DNA from: Mytilus californianus | Taxonomy: Eukaryota > Mollusca > Bivalvia > Mytilida > Mytilidae | NCBI RefSeq assembly: GCF_021869535.1 | Contig: NW_026262734.1 | Span: 80,910,339 to 80,974,338, forward strand | Direction: 5' to 3' | DNA: 64,000 nt | Part shown: positions 32,039 through 44,500 of the stretch, piece after piece | Layout of the letters: every line of letters starts with the position of its first letter | Position numbering within the stretch: position 1 is the first letter of the stretch | Position numbers and translations under genes: made by a program | The notes under the pieces: generated by a model | Seen by the model: only the letters and a program-made list of their open reading frames with translations | The model's database searches: none | What the model was told of the DNA's origin: nothing

Positions 32039-32400
32039 ATGTTAGCAGTATTCTTTAACTTCACTTTCCGCTTTATAGATGATGTTCTCTCACTAAATAA
32101 TTCACAATTTGGTGACTATGTTGAACATATCTATTCCATCGATCTTGAAATAAAGGATACAACAGATAAAGTTCAGTCGGCCTCATATCTTGATTTACAT
32201 CTAGAAATTGACAATGAGGGTCGGTTGAAAACAAACCCTTAACGACAGAAGACATGACAGATATGATTTCAGTTTCCCAATTTTTCCATTATTATGTAGC
32301 AACATTACAGCAGCACCCGTATACAGTATATATTTCCCAGTTGATACGATATTCCAGGGGGCTTGCATTTCCTATCCTCATTTCACACTAAAAAAGTAAA
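32039..32400 (+). pseudogene. Reverse-transcriptase fragment of a retroelement
   Basis: The open part (to 32242) reads FRFIDDVLSLNNSQFGDYVE, IYSIDLEIKDTTDK and SASYLDLHLEIDNEGRLKT. F-I-D-D is the catalytic YxDD box of reverse transcriptase (catalytic Asp pair), and the (Y/F)IDDVLxxNN...SxSYLDL.L.ID pattern matches retroelement proteins I remember as very abundant in bivalves. After the TAA, frames fragment, but CSNITAAPVYS-like and VYISQLIRYSRG residues continue to about 32370. Only the palm-domain core remains; Penelope-like or non-LTR origin cannot be decided. Confidence 0.7.
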
Positions 32401-32440
32401 ATCACAAAAATACTGAACTCCGAGGAAATATTTAAAAACC
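32395..32440 (+). repeat. Family R3 end fragment
   Basis: AAAATCACAAAAATACTGAA followed by CTCCGAGGAAAT is the terminal part of the family seen at 13378-13590, there on the other strand. Confidence 0.65.
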
Positions 32441-32689
32441 TTCGTTTCATAAAGATTCATTTCTAGGTTCCATTGTTTGCAATACCTCTAAAATGCTAGT
32501 AGAGCCTAATTGTTACATTGATGAAGTTGTGTATAATAAGATAATAGTATCATCTTCACACAGCCCAAAAAAAGATTTAGATAAATGAACAAATGTTCAT
32601 GACATTTATTTTCGAGGCTTTGTACGTGATAAAGATTGCTTTACAAGATCATTTAGGTATAGTGCAGTTAAATAATGATGAAAAAAGTT
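32441..32689. other. Spacer between repeat fragments
   Basis: No gene or repeat recognised. Frames here are short, though GSIVCNTSKMLVEPNCYID-like residues around 32470-32525 could be further retroelement debris. Confidence 0.35.
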
Positions 32690-32745
32690 AAACAACAAAA
32701 TACCGAACTCCGAGGAAAATTCATAAAGGAAAGTCTCTAATCAAA
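32690..32745 (+). repeat. Family R3 end fragment at the satellite edge
   Basis: CAAAATACCGAACTCCGAGG followed by AAAGTCTCTAATCAAA is the same end as at 32395-32440. The family normally continues ATGGCAAAATC; here it breaks directly into the tandem array. Confidence 0.65.
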
Positions 32746-32750
32746 TCTAT

Positions 32751-35700
32751 CCTATTAGGTCCAAGGACACAGTTATCGTCCTTTGGTTTTCGTTGTCTAC
32801 GAATATAGTCCCTAGTGTGAACAGTGTATAACTTGCATTTTTTTTTGATACACTTTCCCAATTTATTTCTTGATATTTTATGCATGAAATATTAAGTAAG
32901 GGGATGAAATTACATGTTAAAAAAATTTGGGTGCTGAATCTTTATGTTAAGTAGTGATTTGGTCCAGTTAAAAAAGGTCAAAAATTAGAATGTCTGAAGT
33001 TGTCAAACTGAATTTTAGCCCCCCTTAACACAGAATTGTCAATATTTTGAGTTAGAGCTGGTAGAAGTTTCTATAATTTTGATATTATCTGTATCAATAG
33101 TAGTACACTACACTGTAAAAATCTTTTTAAGATAGAGCAGGTGTGATTTTTTTAATTTGAATTTATTGTCTAAAAGAAATGCACTACGAAATAACTGTGT
33201 TCTCGGGCCTAAGAGATGAATTCCGTAAATGTAGATTCTGTACTTTGGCAACTTTCCTGAATGGTTTGCTGGTTTCAATTTGTCAAACTCAATAAAAGTA
33301 AAGCATTTACATCTTTGTTTGACAGAAATTCTGTTTAAATGTCCCATTTTGGCATTATACAGCTAAAATAAGCATTTTAAAGCAGTTTCCATTTTATGCC
33401 TAAGAGCCATGCTGACTTTCTATCTGACAGCTTTTTATGTTCCTGATATTTGTGTTTCTATGCTTAAATCAAATTTAATTAACCATTTGTGAACTCGGAA
33501 TCTAGAGAAAAGTAGATTATCACAGAAAAAATGTGCAGAATATTTGTATTTATGTCCCTAGTTAAACAGCCTGTTTGATGTATGTGAAATGTGAAGAGCT
33601 TTGTACATAAAATCTGTAGTCCATCACAAATATTTCACTAAATCTGTAAAAAAAAACACTTTACAATGATCAGTACACCCTATTCATTTCATATGCTACC
33701 ATAATTTTCTTCTTTAGGATAGTAAGTGGTTCAAATATATGCCAAATGAGACTAAAACTACATGCAAGTTTTCCATTGAAAAGTGAAAAACTGGTCATCA
33801 GACCATTCTGTCTGCAAAAAAAAGTTGAATTCAAGAGTCCTTTTGCAATTAGACTTCTTGTATCATGACATCTTAGCATAGAAATGAGCAAAAAGTAACA
33901 AATTTCAATTTCTTATAGCCTCTGTGTGCATTTTTATATGTAAATATGGGCTACGGCCTAAATCGACTCTAAATAATTCTCAGTCTTACATGGCCTAAGA
34001 CCATTTTATACTCATGTGGTATGCTTTTTGTAACTTTTCTTTACATTTAAAGTACATTTAATACTTATAGAAGAATAATGTATGGTTAAAAAACTTCAAA
34101 AACTTCAAATTGGTTGAAAAAAATGCATGTTTATGTAAGGCTTCCCTTAATTCGAAAATCTCTATTTTCAGGCACAGGCTCATATAAATTTGACTTTTGA
34201 ATAACTGTAATAAATCTGATAAATCAAATGAGTGTTCCGTTGCTTTTAATACTTATTATATATTTAATTCAAGAGTATTTAAAAAGCAAATTTTTGCAAT
34301 ATTTAAATTTTTTAGGCCAAAATCTTGACAGTTGAAAATATTTGATTTAAACGTCAAAAATAAACATCCAAATTTCAATATTAAAATGGCCCTAGTTTCT
34401 ATAATATATATCCTATGGCCATGAAACTTAACCAACTATCTTATAATTGCCTAAGCTTAGGTCATGCAAAGTTTTATTAAAATTGGTCAAGTCTTTCTAT
34501 CCTATTAGGTCCAAGGACACAGTTATCGTCCTTTGGTTTTCGTTGTCTACGAATATAGTCCCTAGTGTGAACAGTGTATAACTTGCATTTTTTTTTGATA
34601 CACTTTCCCAATTTATTTCTTGATATTTTATGCATGAAATATTAAGTAAGGGGATGAAATTACATGTTAAAAAAATTTGGGTGCTGAATCTTTATGTTAA
34701 GTAGTGATTTGGTCCAGTTAAAAAAGGTCAAAAATTAGAATGTCTGAAGTTGTCAAACTGAATTTTAGCCCCCCTTAACACAGAATTGTCAATATTTTGA
34801 GTTAGAGCTGGTAGAAGTTTCTATAATTTTGATATTATCTGTATCAATAGTAGTACACTACACTGTAAAAATCTTTTTAAGATAGAGCAGGTGTGATTTT
34901 TTTAATTTGAATTTATTGTCTAAAAGAAATGCACTACGAAATAACTGTGTTCTCGGGCCTAAGAGATGAATTCCGTAAATGTAGATTCTGTACTTTGGCA
35001 ACTTTCCTGAATGGTTTGCTGGTTTCAATTTGTCAAACTCAATAAAAGTAAAGCATTTACATCTTTGTTTGACAGAAATTCTGTTTAAATGTCCCATTTT
35101 GGCATTATACAGCTAAAATAAGCATTTTAAAGCAGTTTCCATTTTATGCCTAAGAGCCATGCTGACTTTCTATCTGACAGCTTTTTATGTTCCTGATATT
35201 TGTGTTTCTATGCTTAAATCAAATTTAATTAACCATTTGTGAACTCGGAATCTAGAGAAAAGTAGATTATCACAGAAAAAATGTGCAGAATATTTGTATT
35301 TATGTCCCTAGTTAAACAGCTTGTTTGATGTATGTGAAATGTGAAGAGCTTTGTACATAAAATCTGTAGTCCATCACAAATATTTCACTAAATCTGTAAA
35401 AAAAAACACTTTACAATGATCAGTACACCCTATTCATTTCATATGCTACCATAATTTTCTTCTTTAGGATAGTAAGTGGTTCAAATATATGCCAAATGAG
35501 ACTAAAACTACATGCAAGTTTTCCATTGAAAAGTGAAAAACTGGTCATCAGACCATTCTGTCTGCAAAAAAAAGTTGAATTCAAGAGTCCTTTTGCAATT
35601 AGACTTCTTGTATCATGACATCTTAGCATAGAAATGAGCAAAAAGTAACAAATTTCAATTTCTTATAGCCTCTGTGTGCATTTTTATATGTAAATATGGG

Positions 35701-38700
35701 CTACGGCCTAAATCGACTCTAAATAATTCTCAGTCTTACATGGCCTAAGACCATTTTATACTCATGTGGTATGCTTTTTGTAACTTTTCTTTACATTTAA
35801 AGTACATTTAATACTTATAGAAGAATAATGTATGGTTAAAAAACTTCAAAAACTTCAAATTGGTTGAAAAAAATGCATGTTTATGTAAGGCTTCCCTTAA
35901 TTCGAAAATCTCTATTTTCAGGCACAGGCTCATATAAATTTGACTTTTGAATAACTGTAATAAATCTGATAAATCAAATGAGTGTTCCGTTGCTTTTAAT
36001 ACTTATTATATATTTAATTCAAGAGTATTTAAAAAGCAAATTTTTGCAATATTTAAATTTTTTAGGCCAAAATCTTGACAGTTGAAAATATTTGATTTAA
36101 ACGTCAAAAATAAACATCCAAATTTCAATATTAAAATGGCCCTAGTTTCTATAATATATATCCTATGGCCATGAAACTTAACCAACTATCTTATAATTGC
36201 CTAAGCTTAGGTCATGCAAAGTTTTATTAAAATTGGTCAAGTCTTTCTATCCTATTAGGTCCAAGGACACAGTTATCGTCCTTTGGTTTTCGTTGTCTAC
36301 GAATATAGTCCCTAGTGTGAACAGTGTATAACTTGCATTTTTTTTTGATACACTTTCCCAATTTATTTCTTGATATTTTATGCATGAAATATTAAGTAAG
36401 GGGATGAAATTACATGTTAAAAAAATTTGGGTGCTGAATCTTTATGTTAAGTAGTGATTTGGTCCAGTTAAAAAAGGTCAAAAATTAGAATGTCTGAAGT
36501 TGTCAAACTGAATTTTAGCCCCCCTTAACACAGAATTGTCAATATTTTGAGTTAGAGCTGGTAGAAGTTTCTATAATTTTGATATTATCTGTATCAATAG
36601 TAGTACACTACACTGTAAAAATCTTTTTAAGATAGAGCAGGTGTGATTTTTTTAATTTGAATTTATTGTCTAAAAGAAATGCACTACGAAATAACTGTGT
36701 TCTCGGGCCTAAGAGATGAATTCCGTAAATGTAGATTCTGTACTTTGGCAACTTTCCTGAATGGTTTGCTGGTTTCAATTTGTCAAACTCAATAAAAGTA
36801 AAGCATTTACATCTTTGTTTGACAGAAATTCTGTTTAAATGTCCCATTTTGGCATTATACAGCTAAAATAAGCATTTTAAAGCAGTTTCCATTTTATGCC
36901 TAAGAGCCATGCTGACTTTCTATCTGACAGCTTTTTATGTTCCTGATATTTGTGTTTCTATGCTTAAATCAAATTTAATTAACCATTTGTGAACTCGGAA
37001 TCTAGAGAAAAGTAGATTATCACAGAAAAAATGTGCAGAATATTTGTATTTATGTCCCTAGTTAAACAGCCTGTTTGATGTATGTGAAATGTGAAGAGCT
37101 TTGTACATAAAATCTGTAGTCCATCACAAATATTTCACTAAATCTGTAAAAAAAAACACTTTACAATGATCAGTACACCCTATTCATTTCATATGCTACC
37201 ATAATTTTCTTCTTTAGGATAGTAAGTGGTTCAAATATATGCCAAATGAGACTAAAACTACATGCAAGTTTTCCATTGAAAAGTGAAAAACTGGTCATCA
37301 GACCATTCTGTCTGCAAAAAAAAGTTGAATTCAAGAGTCCTTTTGCAATTAGACTTCTTGTATCATGACATCTTAGCATAGAAATGAGCAAAAAGTAACA
37401 AATTTCAATTTCTTATAGCCTCTGTGTGCATTTTTATATGTAAATATGGGCTACGGCCTAAATCGACTCTAAATAATTCTCAGTCTTACATGGCCTAAGA
37501 CCATTTTATACTCATGTGGTATGCTTTTTGTAACTTTTCTTTACATTTAAAGTACATTTAATACTTATAGAAGAATAATGTATGGTTAAAAAACTTCAAA
37601 AACTTCAAATTGGTTGAAAAAAATGCATGTTTATGTAAGGCTTCCCTTAATTCGAAAATCTCTATTTTCAGGCACAGGCTCATATAAATTTGACTTTTGA
37701 ATAACTGTAATAAATCTGATAAATCAAATGAGTGTTCCGTTGCTTTTAATACTTATTATATATTTAATTCAAGAGTATTTAAAAAGCAAATTTTTGCAAT
37801 ATTTAAATTTTTTAGGCCAAAATCTTGACAGTTGAAAATATTTGATTTAAACGTCAAAAATAAACATCCAAATTTCAATATTAAAATGGCCCTAGTTTCT
37901 ATAATATATATCCTATGGCCATGAAACTTAACCAACTATCTTATAATTGCCTAAGCTTAGGTCATGCAAAGTTTTATTAAAATTGGTCAAGTCTTTCTAT
38001 CCTATTAGGTCCAAGGACACAGTTATCGTCCTTTGGTTTTCGTTGTCTACGAATATAGTCCCTAGTGTGAACAGTGTATAACTTGCATTTTTTTTTGATA
38101 CACTTTCCCAATTTATTTCTTGATATTTTATGCATGAAATATTAAGTAAGGGGATGAAATTACATGTTAAAAAAATTTGGGTGCTGAATCTTTATGTTAA
38201 GTAGTGATTTGGTCCAGTTAAAAAAGGTCAAAAATTAGAATGTCTGAAGTTGTCAAACTGAATTTTAGCCCCCCTTAACACAGAATTGTCAATATTTTGA
38301 GTTAGAGCTGGTAGAAGTTTCTATAATTTTGATATTATCTGTATCAATAGTAGTACACTACACTGTAAAAATCTTTTTAAGATAGAGCAGGTGTGATTTT
38401 TTTAATTTGAATTTATTGTCTAAAAGAAATGCACTACGAAATAACTGTGTTCTCGGGCCTAAGAGATGAATTCCGTAAATGTAGATTCTGTACTTTGGCA
38501 ACTTTCCTGAATGGTTTGCTGGTTTCAATTTGTCAAACTCAATAAAAGTAAAGCATTTACATCTTTGTTTGACAGAAATTCTGTTTAAATGTCCCATTTT
38601 GGCATTATACAGCTAAAATAAGCATTTTAAAGCAGTTTCCATTTTATGCCTAAGAGCCATGCTGACTTTCTATCTGACAGCTTTTTATGTTCCTGATATT

Positions 38701-41500
38701 TGTGTTTCTATGCTTAAATCAAATTTAATTAACCATTTGTGAACTCGGAATCTAGAGAAAAGTAGATTATCACAGAAAAAATGTGCAGAATATTTGTATT
38801 TATGTCCCTAGTTAAACAGCTTGTTTGATGTATGTGAAATGTGAAGAGCTTTGTACATAAAATCTGTAGTCCATCACAAATATTTCACTAAATCTGTAAA
38901 AAAAAACACTTTACAATGATCAGTACACCCTATTCATTTCATATGCTACCATAATTTTCTTCTTTAGGATAGTAAGTGGTTCAAATATATGCCAAATGAG
39001 ACTAAAACTACATGCAAGTTTTCCATTGAAAAGTGAAAAACTGGTCATCAGACCATTCTGTCTGCAAAAAAAAGTTGAATTCAAGAGTCCTTTTGCAATT
39101 AGACTTCTTGTATCATGACATCTTAGCATAGAAATGAGCAAAAAGTAACAAATTTCAATTTCTTATAGCCTCTGTGTGCATTTTTATATGTAAATATGGG
39201 CTACGGCCTAAATCGACTCTAAATAATTCTCAGTCTTACATGGCCTAAGACCATTTTATACTCATGTGGTATGCTTTTTGTAACTTTTCTTTACATTTAA
39301 AGTACATTTAATACTTATAGAAGAATAATGTATGGTTAAAAAACTTCAAAAACTTCAAATTGGTTGAAAAAAATGCATGTTTATGTAAGGCTTCCCTTAA
39401 TTCGAAAATCTCTATTTTCAGGCACAGGCTCATATAAATTTGACTTTTGAATAACTGTAATAAATCTGATAAATCAAATGAGTGTTCCGTTGCTTTTAAT
39501 ACTTATTATATATTTAATTCAAGAGTATTTAAAAAGCAAATTTTTGCAATATTTAAATTTTTTAGGCCAAAATCTTGACAGTTGAAAATATTTGATTTAA
39601 ACGTCAAAAATAAACATCCAAATTTCAATATTAAAATGGCCCTAGTTTCTATAATATATATCCTATGGCCATGAAACTTAACCAACTATCTTATAATTGC
39701 CTAAGCTTAGGTCATGCAAAGTTTTATTAAAATTGGTCAAGTCTTTCTATCCTATTAGGTCCAAGGACACAGTTATCGTCCTTTGGTTTTCGTTGTCTAC
39801 GAATATAGTCCCTAGTGTGAACAGTGTATAACTTGCATTTTTTTTTGATACACTTTCCCAATTTATTTCTTGATATTTTATGCATGAAATATTAAGTAAG
39901 GGGATGAAATTACATGTTAAAAAAATTTGGGTGCTGAATCTTTATGTTAAGTAGTGATTTGGTCCAGTTAAAAAAGGTCAAAAATTAGAATGTCTGAAGT
40001 TGTCAAACTGAATTTTAGCCCCCCTTAACACAGAATTGTCAATATTTTGAGTTAGAGCTGGTAGAAGTTTCTATAATTTTGATATTATCTGTATCAATAG
40101 TAGTACACTACACTGTAAAAATCTTTTTAAGATAGAGCAGGTGTGATTTTTTTAATTTGAATTTATTGTCTAAAAGAAATGCACTACGAAATAACTGTGT
40201 TCTCGGGCCTAAGAGATGAATTCCGTAAATGTAGATTCTGTACTTTGGCAACTTTCCTGAATGGTTTGCTGGTTTCAATTTGTCAAACTCAATAAAAGTA
40301 AAGCATTTACATCTTTGTTTGACAGAAATTCTGTTTAAATGTCCCATTTTGGCATTATACAGCTAAAATAAGCATTTTAAAGCAGTTTCCATTTTATGCC
40401 TAAGAGCCATGCTGACTTTCTATCTGACAGCTTTTTATGTTCCTGATATTTGTGTTTCTATGCTTAAATCAAATTTAATTAACCATTTGTGAACTCGGAA
40501 TCTAGAGAAAAGTAGATTATCACAGAAAAAATGTGCAGAATATTTGTATTTATGTCCCTAGTTAAACAGCCTGTTTGATGTATGTGAAATGTGAAGAGCT
40601 TTGTACATAAAATCTGTAGTCCATCACAAATATTTCACTAAATCTGTAAAAAAAAACACTTTACAATGATCAGTACACCCTATTCATTTCATATGCTACC
40701 ATAATTTTCTTCTTTAGGATAGTAAGTGGTTCAAATATATGCCAAATGAGACTAAAACTACATGCAAGTTTTCCATTGAAAAGTGAAAAACTGGTCATCA
40801 GACCATTCTGTCTGCAAAAAAAAGTTGAATTCAAGAGTCCTTTTGCAATTAGACTTCTTGTATCATGACATCTTAGCATAGAAATGAGCAAAAAGTAACA
40901 AATTTCAATTTCTTATAGCCTCTGTGTGCATTTTTATATGTAAATATGGGCTACGGCCTAAATCGACTCTAAATAATTCTCAGTCTTACATGGCCTAAGA
41001 CCATTTTATACTCATGTGGTATGCTTTTTGTAACTTTTCTTTACATTTAAAGTACATTTAATACTTATAGAAGAATAATGTATGGTTAAAAAACTTCAAA
41101 AACTTCAAATTGGTTGAAAAAAATGCATGTTTATGTAAGGCTTCCCTTAATTCGAAAATCTCTATTTTCAGGCACAGGCTCATATAAATTTGACTTTTGA
41201 ATAACTGTAATAAATCTGATAAATCAAATGAGTGTTCCGTTGCTTTTAATACTTATTATATATTTAATTCAAGAGTATTTAAAAAGCAAATTTTTGCAAT
41301 ATTTAAATTTTTTAGGCCAAAATCTTGACAGTTGAAAATATTTGATTTAAACGTCAAAAATAAACATCCAAATTTCAATATTAAAATGGCCCTAGTTTCT
41401 ATAATATATATCCTATGGCCATGAAACTTAACCAACTATCTTATAATTGCCTAAGCTTAGGTCATGCAAAGTTTTATTAAAATTGGTCAAGTCTTTCTAT
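32751..41500 (+). repeat. Satellite block I: units 1-5, 1750 bp each
   Basis: These five units share GATATTATCTGTATC and TATATATTTAATTC, which later units lack. Units 2 and 4 have AACAGCTTGTTTG (35319, 38819 area) where 1, 3 and 5 have AACAGCCTGTTTG, so the block reads as a repeated dimer. Confidence 0.9.
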
Positions 41501-44500
41501 CCTATTAGGTCCAAGGACACAGTTATCGTCCTTTGGTTTTCGTTGTCTACGAATATAGTCCCTAGTGTGAACAGTGTATAACTTGCATTTTTTTTTGATA
41601 CACTTTCCCAATTTATTTCTTGATATTTTATGCATGAAATATTAAGTAAGGGGATGAAATTACATGTTAAAAAAATTTGGGTGCTGAATCTTTATGTTAA
41701 GTAGTGATTTGGTCCAGTTAAAAAAGGTCAAAAATTAGAATGTCTGAAGTTGTCAAACTGAATTTTAGCCCCCCTTAACACAGAATTGTCAATATTTTGA
41801 GTTAGAGCTGGTAGAAGTTTCTATAATTTTGATATTATTTGTATCAATAGTAGTACACTACACTGTAAAAATCTTTTTAAGATAGAGCAGGTGTGATTTT
41901 TTTAATTTGAATTTATTGTCTAAAAGAAATGCACTACGAAATAACTGTGTTCTCGGGCCTAAGAGATGAATTCCGTAAATGTAGATTCTGTACTTTGGCA
42001 ACTTTCCTGAATGGTTTGCTGGTTTCAATTTGTCAAACTCAATAAAAGTAAAGCATTTACATCTTTGTTTGACAGAAATTCTGTTTAAATGTCCCATTTT
42101 GGCATTATACAGCTAAAATAAGCATTTTAAAGCAGTTTCCATTTTATGCCTAAGAGCCATGCTGACTTTCTATCTGACAGCTTTTTATGTTCCTGATATT
42201 TGTGTTTCTATGCTTAAATCAAATTTAATTAACCATTTGTGAACTCGGAATCTAGAGAAAAGTAGATTATCACAGAAAAAATGTGCAGAATATTTGTATT
42301 TATGTCCCTAGTTAAACAGCCTGTTTGATGTATGTGAAATGTGAAGAGCTTTGTACATAAAATCTGTAGTCCATCACAAATATTTCACTAAATCTGTAAA
42401 AAAAAACACTTTACAATGATCAGTACACCCTATTCATTTCATATGCTACCATAATTTTCTTCTTTAGGATAGTAAGTGGTTCAAATATATGCCAAATGAG
42501 ACTAAAACTACATGCAAGTTTTCCATTGAAAAGTGAAAAACTGGTCATCAGACCATTCTGTCTGCAAAAAAAAGTTGAATTCAAGAGTCCTTTTGCAATT
42601 AGACTTCTTGTATCATGACATCTTAGCATAGAAATGAGCAAAAAGTAACAAATTTCAATTTCTTATAGCCTCTGTGTGCATTTTTATATGTAAATATGGG
42701 CTACGGCCTAAATCGACTCTAAATAATTCTCAGTCTTACATGGCCTAAGACCATTTTATACTCATGTGGTATGCTTTTTGTAACTTTTCTTTACATTTAA
42801 AGTACATTTAATACTTATAGAAGAATAATGTATGGTTAAAAAACTTCAAAAACTTCAAATTGGTTGAAAAAAATGCATGTTTATGTAAGGCTTCCCTTAA
42901 TTCGAAAATCTCTATTTTCAGGCACAGGCTCATATAAATTTGACTTTTGAATAACTGTAATAAATCTGATAAATCAAATGAGTGTTCCGTTGCTTTTAAT
43001 ACTTATTATATTAAATTCAAGAGTATTTAAAAAGCAAATTTTTGCAATATTTAAATTTTTTAGGCCAAAATCTTGACAGTTGAAAATATTTGATTTAAAC
43101 GTCAAAAATAAACATCCAAATTTCAATATTAAAATGGCCCTAGTTTCTATAATATATATCCTATGGCCATGAAACTTAACCAACTATCTTATAATTGCCT
43201 AAGCTTAGGTCATGCAAAGTTTTATTAAAATTGGTCAAGTCTTTTTATCCTATTAGGTCCAAGGACACAGTTATCGTCCTTTGGTTTTCGTTGTCTACGA
43301 ATATAGTCCCTAGTGTGAACAGTGTATAACTTGCATTTTTTTTTGATACACTTTCCCAATTTATTTCTTGATATTTTATGCATGAAATATTAAGTAAGGG
43401 GATGAAATTACATGTTAAAAAAATTTGGGTGCTGAATCTTTATGTTAAGTAGTGATTTGGTCCAGTTAAAAAAGGTCAAAAATTAGAATGTCTGAAGCTG
43501 TCAAACTGAATTTTAGCCCCCCTTAACACAGAATTGTCAATATTTTGAGTTAGAGCTGGTAGAAGTTTCTATAATTTTGATATTATTTGTATCAATAGTA
43601 GTACACTACACTGTAAAAATCTTTTTAAGATAGAGCAGGTGTGATTTTTTTAATTTGAATTTATTGTCTAAAAGAAATGCACTACGAAATAACTGTGTTC
43701 TCGGGCCTAAGAGATGAATTCCGTAAATGTAGATTCTGTACTTTGGCAACTTTCCTGAATGGTTTGCTGGTTTCAATTTGTCAAACTCAATAAAAGTAAA
43801 GCATTTACATCTTTGTTTGACAGAAATTCTGTTTAAATGTCCCATTTTGGCATTATACAGCTAAAATAAGCATTTTAAAGCAGTTTCCATTTTATGCCTA
43901 AGAGCCATGCTGACTTTCTATCTGACAGCTTTTTATGTTCCTGATATTTGTGTTTCTATGCTTAAATCAAATTTAATTAACCATTTGTGAACTCGGAATC
44001 TAGAGAAAAGTAGATTATCACAGAAAAAATGTGCAGAATATTTGTATTTATGTCCCTAGTTAAACAGCCTGTTTGATGTATGTGAAATGTGAAGAGCTTT
44101 GTACATAAAATCTGTAGTCCATCACAAATATTTCACTAAATCTGTAAAAAAAAACACTTTACAATGATCAGTACACCCTATTCATTTCATATGCTACCAT
44201 AATTTTCTTCTTTAGGATAGTAAGTGGTTCAAATATATGCCAAATGAGACTAAAACTACATGCAAGTTTTCCATTGAAAAGTGAAAAACTGGTCATCAGA
44301 CCATTCTGTCTGCAAAAAAAAGTTGAATTCAAGAGTCCTTTTGCAATTAGACTTCTTGTATCATGACATCTTAGCATAGAAATGAGCAAAAAGTAACAAA
44401 TTTCAATTTCTTATAGCCTCTGTGTGCATTTTTATATGTAAATATGGGCTACGGCCTAAATCGACTCTAAATAATTCTCAGTCTTACATGGCCTAAGACC

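Noticed and set aside
33108-33347. Recurrent 79-codon minus-strand frame (MGHLNRISVKQRCKCF start) in every satellite unit
   Set aside because: It recurs because the DNA recurs. It has no domain, no signal or regulatory context, and no sign of codon-level selection, because units are almost identical at all sites.
33670-33891. Recurrent 73-codon minus-strand frame (MLISMLRCHDTRSL start) in every satellite unit
   Set aside because: It overlaps a plus-strand open frame, lacks motifs and gives no evidence of constraint.
42974-43183. 69-codon minus-strand frame (M(V/F)KFHGHRIYII start) present from unit 6 on
   Set aside because: It was created by the 2-bp loss that shortened units from 1750 to 1748 bp; units 1-5 do not have it.
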